Assembly (NCBI RefSeq): GCF_016734765.1
Contig: NZ_JAERQE010000043.1
Span: 1 to 37,514, forward strand
Length of the DNA: 37,514 nt
Direction of reading: 5' to 3'
Origin: Microvirga soli
GTDB lineage: Bacteria > Pseudomonadota > Alphaproteobacteria > Rhizobiales > Beijerinckiaceae
The translations under genes and the position numbers were made by a program. The notes beneath the pieces were generated by a model that saw nothing but the letters and a program-made list of their open reading frames with translations, did no database searches and was not told where the DNA came from. Numbering within the stretch: position 1 is the first letter of the stretch; every line of letters begins with the position of its first letter. Of this stretch, positions 15,880-22,506 are shown in pieces.

Positions 15880-16146
15880 ATGGGTATCATCTGGACCATC
15901 ATCATCGGCTTCGTGGCAGGTCTGATCGCAAAGTGGATCATGCCCGGCCGGAACGAGCCATCGGGTTTCATCCTGACGACGATTCTTGGCATCGTCGGCG
16001 CTTTCATCGCCACCTATCTCGGGCAGGCCCTGGGCTGGTACCGGGCGGATGAAGGGGCTGGCTTCATCGGCGCTATCGTCGGTGCCGTCGTCGTGCTCTT
16101 CATCTATGGCCTGATCGCCGGGCGCCGCTCGAGCTCGACCTACTGA
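15880..16146 (+). CDS. GlsB/YeaQ/YmgE family stress membrane protein
   Basis: This is an 88-residue membrane protein of the transglycosylase-associated/GlsB family (PF04226). It has three hydrophobic segments, at about residues 3-20, 29-48 and 59-80. Family marks are GFVAGLIAKWIMPG at the first helix and ILGIVGAFIATYLG at the second. Relatives are stress-induced inner-membrane proteins of unknown mechanism. The ATG at 15880 follows an AGGA-type site. It is divergent from the 55-residue gene. I found no exact EcfG site on this strand, although the neighbours have them. Confidence 0.88.
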   Translation: MGIIWTIIIGFVAGLIAKWIMPGRNEPSGFILTTILGIVGAFIATYLGQALGWYRADEGAGFIGAIVGAVVVLFIYGLIAGRRSSSTY

Positions 16147-16172
16147 TCGCACCTGAGGCCTCCTCAGGAAGC

Positions 16173-16206
16173 AAGGGCCACAGTTTCCGCTGTGGCCCTT
16201 TTGTTT
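16173..16206 (+). terminator. Rho-independent terminator
   Basis: A perfect 11-bp stem (16173-16183 with 16190-16200) with a six-base loop is followed by TTGTTTT. It ends the GlsB-family transcript and abuts the stop of the converging DUF2892 gene. Confidence 0.88.
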
Positions 16207-16466
16207 TAGCCGTGGTGAGCGAGGCGTCCGCTCTCCGACGAGCCCGTCAGGGCTGCCTTGACCGGGCACTGGCCCATATATCCACGCCAGGCCAGATAGG
16301 ACCCGCCCGCCAGCGCCAGGATGTTCAGGAGCGGGTTGGGGCGGGGCTTGGCGGCTGCGGCGGCAAGACCGAGGCCTGCCAGCATGTAGACGCTGCGCTC
16401 TGTCGTGCTGAGATTGGGCTCCCCGTTCATCAGCGATCCGGCCCTGGCCGAAATCATGTTGGTCAC
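16206..16466 (-). CDS. DUF2892 (YgaP-like) small membrane protein
   Basis: This is an 86-residue protein with the DUF2892 pattern: NLSTTERSVYMLAGLGLAAAA, then a second hydrophobic stretch ILALAGGSYLAWRGYMGQCPV with the conserved Cys-Pro after Gly. Two membrane helices are expected. The GTG start at 16466 has AAGGAG eight bases before it; ATG 16457 is the alternative. A GGAAC-N18-GTT site lies 30 bp upstream on this strand. It is divergent from the second DUF892 gene, and both appear to be driven by stress promoters from the shared 140-bp gap. Confidence 0.8.
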   Translation of the reverse strand: MTNMISARAGSLMNGEPNLSTTERSVYMLAGLGLAAAAAKPRPNPLLNILALAGGSYLAWRGYMGQCPVKAALTGSSESGRLAHHG

Positions 16467-16495
16467 GTCGTTTCTCCTTAATTGGCAAGGGGTCG

Positions 16496-16521
16496 AACGC
16501 GACGCGAAGCGGTGTTGTTCC
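16496..16521 (-). promoter_or_regulatory. EcfG-type promoter for the DUF2892 gene
   Basis: On the minus strand GGAAC (16521-16517), 18 bases, then GTT (16498-16496) preceded by C, i.e. GGAAC-N17-CGTT. This is within the published spacing range for EcfG promoters. It is back-to-back with the site at 16551-16575. Confidence 0.65.
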
Positions 16522-16550
16522 CCCTTCGAAAAAGAGTCCGGACAATGCCC

Positions 16551-16575
16551 GGAACCTCAAAGCTTGGCCTTCGTT
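16551..16575 (+). promoter_or_regulatory. EcfG-type promoter for DUF892 paralogue 2
   Basis: GGAAC (16551-16555), 17 bases, GTT (16573-16575) with C before GTT, a full consensus match. It lies 32 bp before the DUF892 start. Confidence 0.78.
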
Positions 16576-16606
16576 GAGTCCACGCTTCAACCAAGGAGTT
16601 GTCACC

Positions 16607-17101
16607 ATGCCAGCTAAGGAAAAGACCTTAGAAGACCTGTTTCTTCATACGCTGAAGGACATTTTCTACGCCGAAAAGCAGATCCTGAAGGCCCTGCCGA
16701 AGATGGCAAAGAATGCGGAGTCGGAAGAACTGGCAAAGGCGTTCGAGACCCATCGTGTGGAGACGGAAGGCCAGATCGAGCGCCTGGAGAAGGTGTTCGA
16801 GATGCTTGGCAAGCCGGCTCGCGGCGTGCAGTGCGAGGCCATCAACGGCATCATCGAGGAAGGCAAGGAAGTCATGGAAGACTTCGCCGACAGCGAGGCT
16901 CTCGATGCCGGCATTCTGGCTGCCGCTCAGGCGGTGGAGCACTATGAGATCACCCGCTACGGCTCCCTGAAGACCTGGGCTCAGGAACTGGGCATGAATG
17001 ATGCCGCCAAGCTCCTGGATCAGAACCTTCAGGAGGAGAAGAAGACCGACCAGCTTCTGACCCAGCTCGCCGAGGCGCGCGTCAACACCAAAGCCGCCTG
17101 A
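16607..17101 (+). CDS. DUF892 ferritin-like stress protein (YciE/YciF family), paralogue 2
   Basis: This is a 164-residue DUF892 protein, a close paralogue of the one at 3750-4253. Shared blocks are LFLHTLKDIFYAEKQILKALP near the start, CEAINGIIEEG in the middle, AQAVEHYEITRYGSLKTWAQ near residues 108-127, and the end VNTKAA. The helix-borne Glu and His residues that would bind two metals are kept. The ATG at 16607 follows AAGGAG. It has its own EcfG-like promoter and strong terminator, exactly as the other copy, so the duplication seems to include the control regions or to have converged on them. Confidence 0.92.
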   Translation: MPAKEKTLEDLFLHTLKDIFYAEKQILKALPKMAKNAESEELAKAFETHRVETEGQIERLEKVFEMLGKPARGVQCEAINGIIEEGKEVMEDFADSEALDAGILAAAQAVEHYEITRYGSLKTWAQELGMNDAAKLLDQNLQEEKKTDQLLTQLAEARVNTKAA

Positions 17102-17118
17102 CATTCGGTCTGATGTCG

Positions 17119-17153
17119 AAAACCCCGCGCTCCAGAGCGCGGGGTTTTCTTTT
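17119..17153. terminator. Strong bidirectional terminator
   Basis: A 13-bp perfect stem (17119-17131 with 17136-17148), four-base loop, and T-rich tail CTTTT. On the other strand the stem is also followed by TTTT, so it can end the minus-strand luxI transcript as well. Confidence 0.9.
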
Positions 17154-17175
17154 GAGCCTCCGGAGGCGGGAAGGC

Positions 17176-17424
17176 TCAGTGACAATTGGCCGGACAGGGT
17201 GTGACGGCCGTGTCCAGGGTGAGCCGCATGGAGCCCGTCGGGGTGATCTCGAGAGCGGCTTTCATGGCGGCTGGATCTTCGACCAGATGCATGAAGGCCA
17301 GGAGCCTCAGCCGCACGATCGGCGGCAGCCGAGAGAGGCAGACCGCCAGCGTCTCGGTTGCTCCGTCCGTCATCTCCTCCTGGACAAAGGAAGCGACCGG
17401 CGGAATCTCGTCAGGCAGCGACAT
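17176..17424 (-). CDS. Small protein gene overlapping the end of luxI
   Basis: This 82-residue reading frame begins MSLPDEIPPVASFVQEEM at ATG 17424 inside the last codons of luxI and overlaps them by 14 bp, a layout that favours coupled translation. The middle is a predicted amphipathic helix (SRLPPIVRLRLLAFMHLV) and the end is TPCPANCH, with two Cys and a terminal His. I do not recognise a family. Small genes beside luxI occur in several alphaproteobacteria, so a role in quorum sensing is suggested by position only. It ends just before the bidirectional terminator. Confidence 0.6.
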   Translation of the reverse strand: MSLPDEIPPVASFVQEEMTDGATETLAVCLSRLPPIVRLRLLAFMHLVEDPAAMKAALEITPTGSMRLTLDTAVTPCPANCH

Positions 17425-18055
17425 GGGGCACCCGATCAACGAAGGCAGAGGCGTCTGTGGCGCGCACCAGGCATGATCCGCGCAGTCCCGCGAGCCTGCT
17501 GACATGTCTCAGACTCTCGTCTGAAATCTGGATGGCGGCGGCAATGCAGGGCTGGCCCTCGACCATCGTCGGCAGACCTAAGGGGCGAACCTTGAAGCCA
17601 GCCTGCTGCCAGCGCGGCAGCCACCACATTTCCACCACGGCGGTGACCTCCGTGATGCCCTCCTCAAGGCAGAATTGCTGAAAGGCTGCCAGCAGGCGGC
17701 AATCCGTGCGGCCCATGCGCCGCTCCCTGACGATGAAGTACCGGGTGCATTCGAGAATCGTCGGACCGGACAGCACATCCCGGTCCCTGACTAGATGGGC
17801 GAAGGATTCGCTGATCATGTGCGGCAGCAGGGTCGGGTAGAGCCTCAGGCCCCCGATGACGCGCCTGTCGTCGAGGGCGATCAGGTAGGTGACCTGTTTG
17901 TTGTCGTAGACATCCACATCCCGCCCGTCAGGCCGTGCGAGATCGCGCCAGCCACGCTCACTCACGAAAATCTCGTGCCTCAGGCGGAAGTACTCGTCCA
18001 GGATCGCTTCATATCCAGCTTTGTTCTCATCGGTGATGACGTGAATTGAGGTCAT
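17411..18055 (-). CDS. Acyl-homoserine-lactone synthase (LuxI family)
   Basis: This LuxI-type enzyme of 214 residues makes an N-acyl-homoserine lactone from S-adenosylmethionine and an acyl-carrier or acyl-CoA donor. Conserved residues are visible: Arg and Phe in RHEIFVSERGW near 26-36, Asp in DVDVYDN, GGLRLYPT near 68-75, and ECTRYFIVRERR near 100-111. The acyl chain cannot be told from the sequence. It follows luxR in the same direction, with a lux box 54 bp upstream of its start, which suggests positive autoregulation. A small gene overlaps its 3' end. Confidence 0.93.
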   Translation of the reverse strand: MTSIHVITDENKAGYEAILDEYFRLRHEIFVSERGWRDLARPDGRDVDVYDNKQVTYLIALDDRRVIGGLRLYPTLLPHMISESFAHLVRDRDVLSGPTILECTRYFIVRERRMGRTDCRLLAAFQQFCLEEGITEVTAVVEMWWLPRWQQAGFKVRPLGLPTMVEGQPCIAAAIQISDESLRHVSRLAGLRGSCLVRATDASAFVDRVPHVAA

Positions 18056-18108
18056 GCCTCATGCTCTCCTTTTCCGGAGAGCAGTGTTCATGACCGGCCC
18101 GATTTGAA

Positions 18109-18128
18109 TATTGTAGGAAGTTACAGGT
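18109..18128 (-). promoter_or_regulatory. lux box (LuxR-AHL operator) upstream of luxI
   Basis: Reading on the minus strand the site is ACCTGTA-N6-TACAATA. The TGTA-N6-TACA core and the left half match the classic lux box ACCTGTA-N6-TACAGGT; the right outer bases differ. It is centred about 63 bp before the luxI ATG, a fitting place for activation at about -42. Confidence 0.7.
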
Positions 18129-18136
18129 GCTCCTGG

Positions 18137-18244
18137 CTCATCGTGCGGAAAAGTGGATCCGGTTTTCCGCGCTCAACGATGAGCCGGTAAGAAAGAAGCA
18201 TCGGATAGATCCCAAAAGTGCAAATCCACTTTTGGGTCCGATGC
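18137..18244. repeat. Dispersed composite palindromic repeat, copy B
   Basis: Two hairpins fill the gap between the luxR stop and the lux box. The first has outer arms CTCATCGT (18137-18144) and ACGATGAG (18176-18183) around GCGGAAAA (18145-18152) and TTTTCCGC (18163-18170). The second has GCATCGGA (18198-18205) and TCCGATGC (18237-18244) around CCCAAAAGTG (18211-18220) and CACTTTTGGG (18227-18236). The order of the two hairpin types is reversed relative to copy A. Confidence 0.82.
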
Positions 18245-18245
18245 A

Positions 18246-18977
18246 TCAGATCTCGATGAGCCGATGCTGAAGCACTCTGGCGACCGCATGAGTCTTGTTG
18301 GCGGCGCTGAGCTTGGCGCAGGCGCTGCCGATATGGGCCGTGATCGTCCGCTCCGTCACCCCAAGGATTTCCCCCGTATCGGCGGCCGACTTCCCGAGCG
18401 CCGCCCAGCGCAGCGCTTCCTGCTCGCGGGTCGTCAGGGGGTTCGGCCGTGGAGAGGGGGCCAGGATGAGCCGGGCACGCTCGAACGCATACATGGTCAT
18501 CAGGTGGATGGCGGGCTTGGTCTGAGGCGTCAGGTCAAGGTCCGGGCCGCTCATGGAGAGGCAGGCTTCGAACCCGTTCAAGCCGTGAATGGGAAGGCAA
18601 TAGCCCTGCCGCATGCCGAAATCGGCAGCCCCTTGCATGATCTCCTTGCCCCTGGGGTTCGTCTCAGGGTCGAAGCGGGCTTCGCCCCACTCGAAGGGCT
18701 GGACGGTCCTGCGGCACAACTGGATCACGGGATCGTGCCGGTCGTAACTGTTCCGCGTGTAGCGCTCGTACCAGCCAAGGGGCCATTTCTTGAGCAGGAC
18801 CAAGCTTTCGATCCGCTGCTCCGGGTGAGGCAGCCCGGTCATGATGAAGTTCTCGAACCCGAACTGGGCGAAGGAGCGCTCCATCGCGTCGATGATCGCC
18901 TGCGGCGAGGCCAAGGCGTCGAGTTCCTCGATGAACTCGAACGCTCGTACCGTATGGTCAAGGCTGCGGCCGCTCAT
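18246..18977 (-). CDS. LuxR-family quorum-sensing regulator
   Basis: This is a 243-residue transcription factor with an N-terminal autoinducer-binding domain and a C-terminal GerE-type helix-turn-helix. The ligand pocket is marked by KWPLGWYERYTRN, DRHDPVI and PFEWGE, which hold the Trp, Tyr, Asp and Trp residues typical of acyl-homoserine-lactone receptors. The DNA-binding part is LTTREQEALRWAALGKSAADTG followed by LGVTERTITAHIG. I chose ATG 18977 with GGGAGA as ribosome site; longer starts run into the AT-rich leader. It precedes luxI in the same direction and presumably acts on the lux box there. Confidence 0.92.
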   Translation of the reverse strand: MSGRSLDHTVRAFEFIEELDALASPQAIIDAMERSFAQFGFENFIMTGLPHPEQRIESLVLLKKWPLGWYERYTRNSYDRHDPVIQLCRRTVQPFEWGEARFDPETNPRGKEIMQGAADFGMRQGYCLPIHGLNGFEACLSMSGPDLDLTPQTKPAIHLMTMYAFERARLILAPSPRPNPLTTREQEALRWAALGKSAADTGEILGVTERTITAHIGSACAKLSAANKTHAVARVLQHRLIEI

Positions 18978-18984
18978 GGGCGTC

Positions 18985-19018
18985 TCCCAGGCAAGTCTTA
19001 ATCCCAGGCAAGTCTTAA
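18985..19018. repeat. Perfect 17-bp tandem duplication in the luxR leader
   Basis: TCCCAGGCAAGTCTTAA occurs twice back to back (18985-19001 and 19002-19018), ending seven bases before the luxR ATG on the minus strand. The proximal copy supplies part of the ribosome site. Confidence 0.95.
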
Positions 19019-19106
19019 ACCTTAAGATTGAAATTAGATATAATGCTACCAAAAGTTTTAAAGCTGGCATAGACAAGGCAGGGTTCATCAAAGGCAGGAG
19101 CGGGGC

Positions 19107-19494
19107 TTGCAGAAGAAGGCGCCTAACCACATCGACAGGCATATCGGTAGCCGGGTGAGGGCCCGGCGGACCATGCTCGGCATGAGCCAGGAACGGCTCG
19201 CGGGACGCCTTGGGCCTTACCTTCCAGCAGGTTCAGAAATACGAGAAGGGCATGAACCGCATCGGTGCCAGCCGCCTGCTCCAGATCGCCGGCATTCTCG
19301 ATGTGGGCATCGAGTTCTTTTTTGAGGGGCTCCCCGGCCTGCGGGCAGGCGGGTTCTCCGCGGACAGCCTCATGGCCGAATTTCTGACCCGCTCGGAAAG
19401 CGACCGGCTCGTGCGCGGCTTCCTGCGCCTCAAGGACGATGAAGCACGCAGGAAGGTCGCCGACCTCGTCGACTGGCTCGCCTCCGTCAGCTAG
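19107..19494 (+). pseudogene. XRE-family regulator broken by a +1 frameshift
   Basis: Two overlapping frames together make one HTH_3 (XRE/Cro) regulator of about 128 residues. Frame one (from TTG 19107 after AGGAG) gives HIGSRVRARRTMLGMSQERLA. The other frame gives LGLTFQQVQKYEKGMNRIGA, then an alpha-helical tail ending DLVDWLASVS. Removing one G from the GGG at 19202-19204 joins them as ERLADALGLTFQQVQKYEKG, the standard sequence of this rhizobial family. So either the gene is inactivated or one base was miscalled. As written, frame one stops at 19325 after the first two helices. It is divergent from luxR. Confidence 0.85.
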
Positions 19495-19539
19495 GAGGGT
19501 ACTGAGGAAATCCTGAAATCTCGGTTTCGAGCAGCGTTC

Positions 19540-19564
19540 GGAACCTGCCGCGCTTCTAGTGGTT
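19540..19564 (+). promoter_or_regulatory. EcfG-type promoter for the envelope-stress operon
   Basis: GGAAC (19540-19544), 17 bases, GTT (19562-19564). It lies 29 bp before the first gene of the four-gene operon at 19593-21705. Confidence 0.72.
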
Positions 19565-19592
19565 ACTCCCTCACGATTGAGAGAGGTTGACC

Positions 19593-20135
19593 ATGGGCGT
19601 GGGACAGCAAAACACCAACAGGCAGCAGGACAACGGCAACGAGGAATGGGACGCGCTGAAAGGCGATGTCGGCGATATCGCAGGTGCCGCCGCGGAGCGC
19701 AGCCGTTACTTCATCGACAGTGCGCGCGAGCAGGCGACGGATTATGTCGACCGCCGCAAGGACGACATCGCGCAGTCGGTTGCTGATTTTGCCACGACGC
19801 TGCGTGAATCCACTCATTCCTTCGACGAGCGGCCGAACATCCGCGCCGTCGTCGATACGGCGGCCGAAGGGCTGGAGCAGCTGGCGGATTCGATCCGCGA
19901 CCGGAGCTTTGCCGACTTCTTCAACGAGTTCGAGGGCGTGGTGCGCCGCCGGCCTGCAACGGTGGCTGCCGTCTCCGTGGCGGTCGGCTTCCTCGCCGCA
20001 CGCTTCATCAAGAGCACGGCCGAGGATCTGCGGTACGACAGCATGAATGCCGGCTCGGCTCAGGGTGGTCAGGGCCGCTCGCGCCAGCAAGGTCAGCAGG
20101 GCCAACAGCGCCCCCGCGCCAAAACCAGCGCCTGA
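19593..20135 (+). CDS. Membrane-anchored stress protein, ElaB/YqjD-like layout
   Basis: This is a 180-residue protein. A hydrophilic N-terminus rich in Gln and Asn is followed by helical, charged sequence (about residues 15-110). One hydrophobic segment, VAAVSVAVGFLAARFI, lies near 130-146. The C-terminal tail is rich in Gln, Gly and Arg. This matches the plan of ribosome- or membrane-associated YqjD-type proteins and of rhizobial 'nutrient deprivation-induced' proteins, but I cannot fix the family by sequence. ATG 19593 has GAGAGG ahead of it. It is the first gene of a four-gene operon behind an EcfG-like promoter. Confidence 0.7.
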   Translation: MGVGQQNTNRQQDNGNEEWDALKGDVGDIAGAAAERSRYFIDSAREQATDYVDRRKDDIAQSVADFATTLRESTHSFDERPNIRAVVDTAAEGLEQLADSIRDRSFADFFNEFEGVVRRRPATVAAVSVAVGFLAARFIKSTAEDLRYDSMNAGSAQGGQGRSRQQGQQGQQRPRAKTSA

Positions 20136-20146
20136 CGGAGGCCGTC

Positions 20147-20539
20147 ATGCAGGGTAACGGCAATCAAACCATTCAGGGTCTCGTCGGTGAGGCGCTGCGG
20201 GAATCGACCGATCTCGCGCAGAAGGAATTCACCCTCTTCAAGACCGAGGTTTCCCAGAACATGCGGACCCTGTTCATGGGGCTCGCCATGGTGGTCGCGG
20301 CGGCGGTCTTCGCGATCGCAGCCGTTATGCTGCTGACCGAGTCGCTGGTCGAGTGGCTCGCAACCGTCGTCAATTCGGAAGCGCTCGCTGCGCTTATCGT
20401 CGGCGGCATTCTGGCCGTGATCGCCATCGGCCTCGGGCTGTGGGGGAAGAACGCCATGACGGCGTCGTCGCTCACGCCGCAGAGGACCATGCGTTCGCTC
20501 AAGCGCGATGCGGAAGTCCTGTCTGAAAGAGGTGCATGA
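20147..20539 (+). CDS. Phage-holin-family/YqjE-type membrane protein (PF07332)
   Basis: This 130-residue protein has an amphipathic N-terminus (TIQGLVGEALRESTDLAQKEF) and two membrane helices (about residues 42-66 and 78-100). That is the pattern of the PF07332 family, of which E. coli YqjE is a member. Despite the database name 'putative holin', these are chromosomal envelope proteins and there is no phage context here. ATG 20147 follows GGAGG. It lies 11 bp after the previous gene, and its stop overlaps the next start. Confidence 0.85.
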   Translation: MQGNGNQTIQGLVGEALRESTDLAQKEFTLFKTEVSQNMRTLFMGLAMVVAAAVFAIAAVMLLTESLVEWLATVVNSEALAALIVGGILAVIAIGLGLWGKNAMTASSLTPQRTMRSLKRDAEVLSERGA

Positions 20540-20958
20540 TGACGTCACAAAATCTGCAGGAGCTGGAGAGGGATATCGAGCGCAGCCGCGCTCAACTCGA
20601 CCAGACCATCGACCGTCTCCAGGACAAGATGACTGTTTCCGGCGTCGTCGACGATGTACTCGGGACTGCCCGCAACGGACAGTACGGGCCGCTCTACGAC
20701 CGGGTTCTGGATACGGTCAGGCGCAATCCCGTGCCGGTGATGCTGATCGCCATGGGGATCGGGCTTCTCGCTTATCGCCTCGGCCGTCCTACCCGTCCTG
20801 TGCGCCCAGCTCCGCTGATCGTGGCCGATGAGGATCTCATCACCGAAGAGCATCTGCTGATGGAGGTGGAGGATCCCCGGCTGTACGGGTCGGAAACCGT
20901 TCACCAGCCCGCGACGGACCCCATGTTCGAGCGCCCCGGCATGAATTCCCGTTACTGA
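20536..20958 (+). CDS. DUF3618 domain protein
   Basis: This is a protein of about 140 residues. The N-terminal DUF3618 signature is LQELERDIERSRAQLDQTIDRL followed by LQDKMT; a short membrane segment lies near residues 70-85 (NPVPVMLIAMGIGLLAY), and the C-terminal half is acidic and disordered. DUF3618 is usually found next to PF07332 proteins, as here. The function is unknown. ATG 20536 overlaps the previous stop (ATGATG); the second ATG at 20539 is equally possible. Confidence 0.85.
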   Translation: MMTSQNLQELERDIERSRAQLDQTIDRLQDKMTVSGVVDDVLGTARNGQYGPLYDRVLDTVRRNPVPVMLIAMGIGLLAYRLGRPTRPVRPAPLIVADEDLITEEHLLMEVEDPRLYGSETVHQPATDPMFERPGMNSRY

Positions 20959-20979
20959 AGAATCGAACAGGAGCTTTCC

Positions 20980-21705
20980 ATGGCAAACACCAAGAACGAA
21001 ACCGGCAAGCCGGGTGCGGACAAGCAGAACGACGCCGGCACGGCCGGCAAGGTTTCCGCTGGTACATCGGTCGGCAATATCGGCGAGGCCCCCATGCCTC
21101 ACGCCCACGATCAGAAGTCCGCTCAGAGCGCTGGATCGGCGGGCAACACGCAGTCGGCTGGCCAGTCCAGAGGCTCGTCGTCCGGTCAGTCTTCAGGCCA
21201 GTCCTCGCAGCACAACGCCCAGAACCAGGGCGGCATGGCAGACAAGGCACAGCAGGCCGCCGATCAGGTGCGCCAGAAGGCTGAGGATGTCTATGAGGAT
21301 GCTTCCGAGTGGGCAAAGGATACGTATGAGCGCGCCACGGATTGGGCCTCCGGCACTTATTCGCAGCAGCGTCGTCGCATGAACAAGATGGGTGGCCGCT
21401 CTTCGCGCGCTTTCGGCAATGCCCGTGGTGGCGTTCAGAGCTACGTGTCTGAAAACCCCATGGTGGTGGGCCTTGTTGGCCTTGCTGCCGGCCTGCTTCT
21501 CGGCGCCCTTCTGCCCCGTACCCGCCGCGAGAACGAGATGTTCGGCGAATGGGCTGACGAGGTTCGCAACCAGGGTCTTCGCTATGCGCGGGATGCCGCG
21601 AGCCGCGGCCGTGAATATGTCGAAGAGAATTTCAGCGGCGACGACGCGCAGTTCAGCCGGCATGAGAGCGAGTTCGGCGGCCAGCGCGACGCCAATCGTC
21701 ACTGA
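20980..21705 (+). CDS. Low-complexity, membrane-anchored stress protein (DUF883/YqjD-like)
   Basis: This is a 241-residue protein. Residues 1-85 are low complexity (Gly, Ser, Gln, Asn, Ala), then a helical stretch AQQAADQVRQKAEDVYEDAS resembles late-embryogenesis or ElaB/YqjD repeats. A single membrane helix, VVGLVGLAAGLLLGALLP, is at about 162-180 and a charged C-terminus follows. It is the last gene of the operon; a strong terminator follows. ATG 20980 has GGAGC ahead of it. The layout suggests a stress-time tether of the inner membrane, as proposed for YqjD, but no function is shown. Confidence 0.75.
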   Translation: MANTKNETGKPGADKQNDAGTAGKVSAGTSVGNIGEAPMPHAHDQKSAQSAGSAGNTQSAGQSRGSSSGQSSGQSSQHNAQNQGGMADKAQQAADQVRQKAEDVYEDASEWAKDTYERATDWASGTYSQQRRRMNKMGGRSSRAFGNARGGVQSYVSENPMVVGLVGLAAGLLLGALLPRTRRENEMFGEWADEVRNQGLRYARDAASRGREYVEENFSGDDAQFSRHESEFGGQRDANRH

Positions 21706-21727
21706 CACAAGGCACTAGACCAAATAG

Positions 21728-21766
21728 AAAAGGGCGCCGGTGAAAACCGGCGCCCTTTTGTTGTTC
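21728..21766 (+). terminator. Strong rho-independent terminator of the envelope-stress operon
   Basis: A 14-bp perfect stem (21728-21741 with 21746-21759) with a GAAA loop and a T-rich tail. The 337-bp stretch 21767-22103 after it holds no convincing gene; its only clear signal is the EcfG-like site at 21996-22020. Confidence 0.92.
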
Positions 21767-21995
21767 TTTTGCAGCGATTATTAAGAGGCTCACCAGCCCT
21801 GCAGAAACGACAACGGCCACGGCGAGGTGATGCGCGTACATCCGGCGTCATCATCTCGGCATCGTGACCGCTTCTGGTCGGCACGAGTGCCGCCAGCGTG
21901 GCCTTGAGATGGGATCAGCCTGCCCTGAATTCAAGAGGATGAGGAAGTTTCTTAACTCTGTTCGGCTAATTTCCTTCTCTGCACAGGATCCTTCA

Positions 21996-22020
21996 GGAAC
22001 GCAGCGTCTCCGAGTTTGTT
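21996..22020 (+). promoter_or_regulatory. EcfG-type promoter for receiver gene 1 and uvsE
   Basis: GGAAC (21996-22000), 17 bases, GTT (22018-22020). It lies 84 bp before the receiver gene, in an otherwise empty stretch. Confidence 0.68.
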
Positions 22021-22103
22021 GGCTTCGAACAGGGCCAATTTCCTAGCTAGAGGCTCTGCGCGAAAGATGGTCCTCCTCAGGGATCCGGTGATGGAGTTGG
22101 GGC

Positions 22104-22457
22104 ATGCGTATTCTGATCCTGGAAGACGATCCGGCAATTGCCTTTGATCTGCAGGCCATCCTGGAAGCCGATGGTCACGAGGTTGTCGACTCCCTCAGCT
22201 CGCTGTCTGAAGCCTACCAGCATATCGACGACAGGTTCGATTGCGCGCTCCTCGACATCGATGTGATCGGTGGCAAGAGCTTCGGTGTGGCCGAGACGCT
22301 CATGGAGCGTCACATCCCCTTCGTCTTCGTGTCGGCGTCCGTTCCATCGGATCTGCCACAGCCCCTGCAGCAGGCCGCTTTCGTGGCAAAGCCGTTCGAG
22401 GAGAAGGTGCTGCTGGAAACCGTCGAGCACGCCGTTCCCAATTTTCTCCCTTGCTGA
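22104..22457 (+). CDS. Single-domain response regulator (receiver only), copy 1
   Basis: This 117-residue protein is a CheY-like receiver with no output domain. The acidic pocket is Asp8/Asp9 and the phospho-acceptor is Asp51 in ALLDIDV. Ser77 and Lys96 (FVAKPF) complete the switch. Receiver-only regulators of this kind often modulate histidine kinases of the general stress pathway in alphaproteobacteria. It follows an EcfG-like promoter and is 49 bp ahead of the UV endonuclease gene in the same direction, so the two may be co-transcribed. Confidence 0.9.
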   Translation: MRILILEDDPAIAFDLQAILEADGHEVVDSLSSLSEAYQHIDDRFDCALLDIDVIGGKSFGVAETLMERHIPFVFVSASVPSDLPQPLQQAAFVAKPFEEKVLLETVEHAVPNFLPC

Positions 22458-22506
22458 TGATCTGAACGGTCGAGGAACCTGTTCCCGTCCGGTGACTTCC
22501 CTCATC

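Noticed and set aside
20147..20539. Prophage remnant suggested by a 'phage holin family' match
   Set aside because: PF07332 proteins are ordinary chromosomal envelope proteins and no other phage gene is near.
21653..21841. Possible small membrane protein on the minus strand, starting MYAHHLAVAVVV
   Set aside because: A hydrophobic start is tempting, but the frame runs through a strong terminator stem into the end of the previous gene and has no ribosome site.
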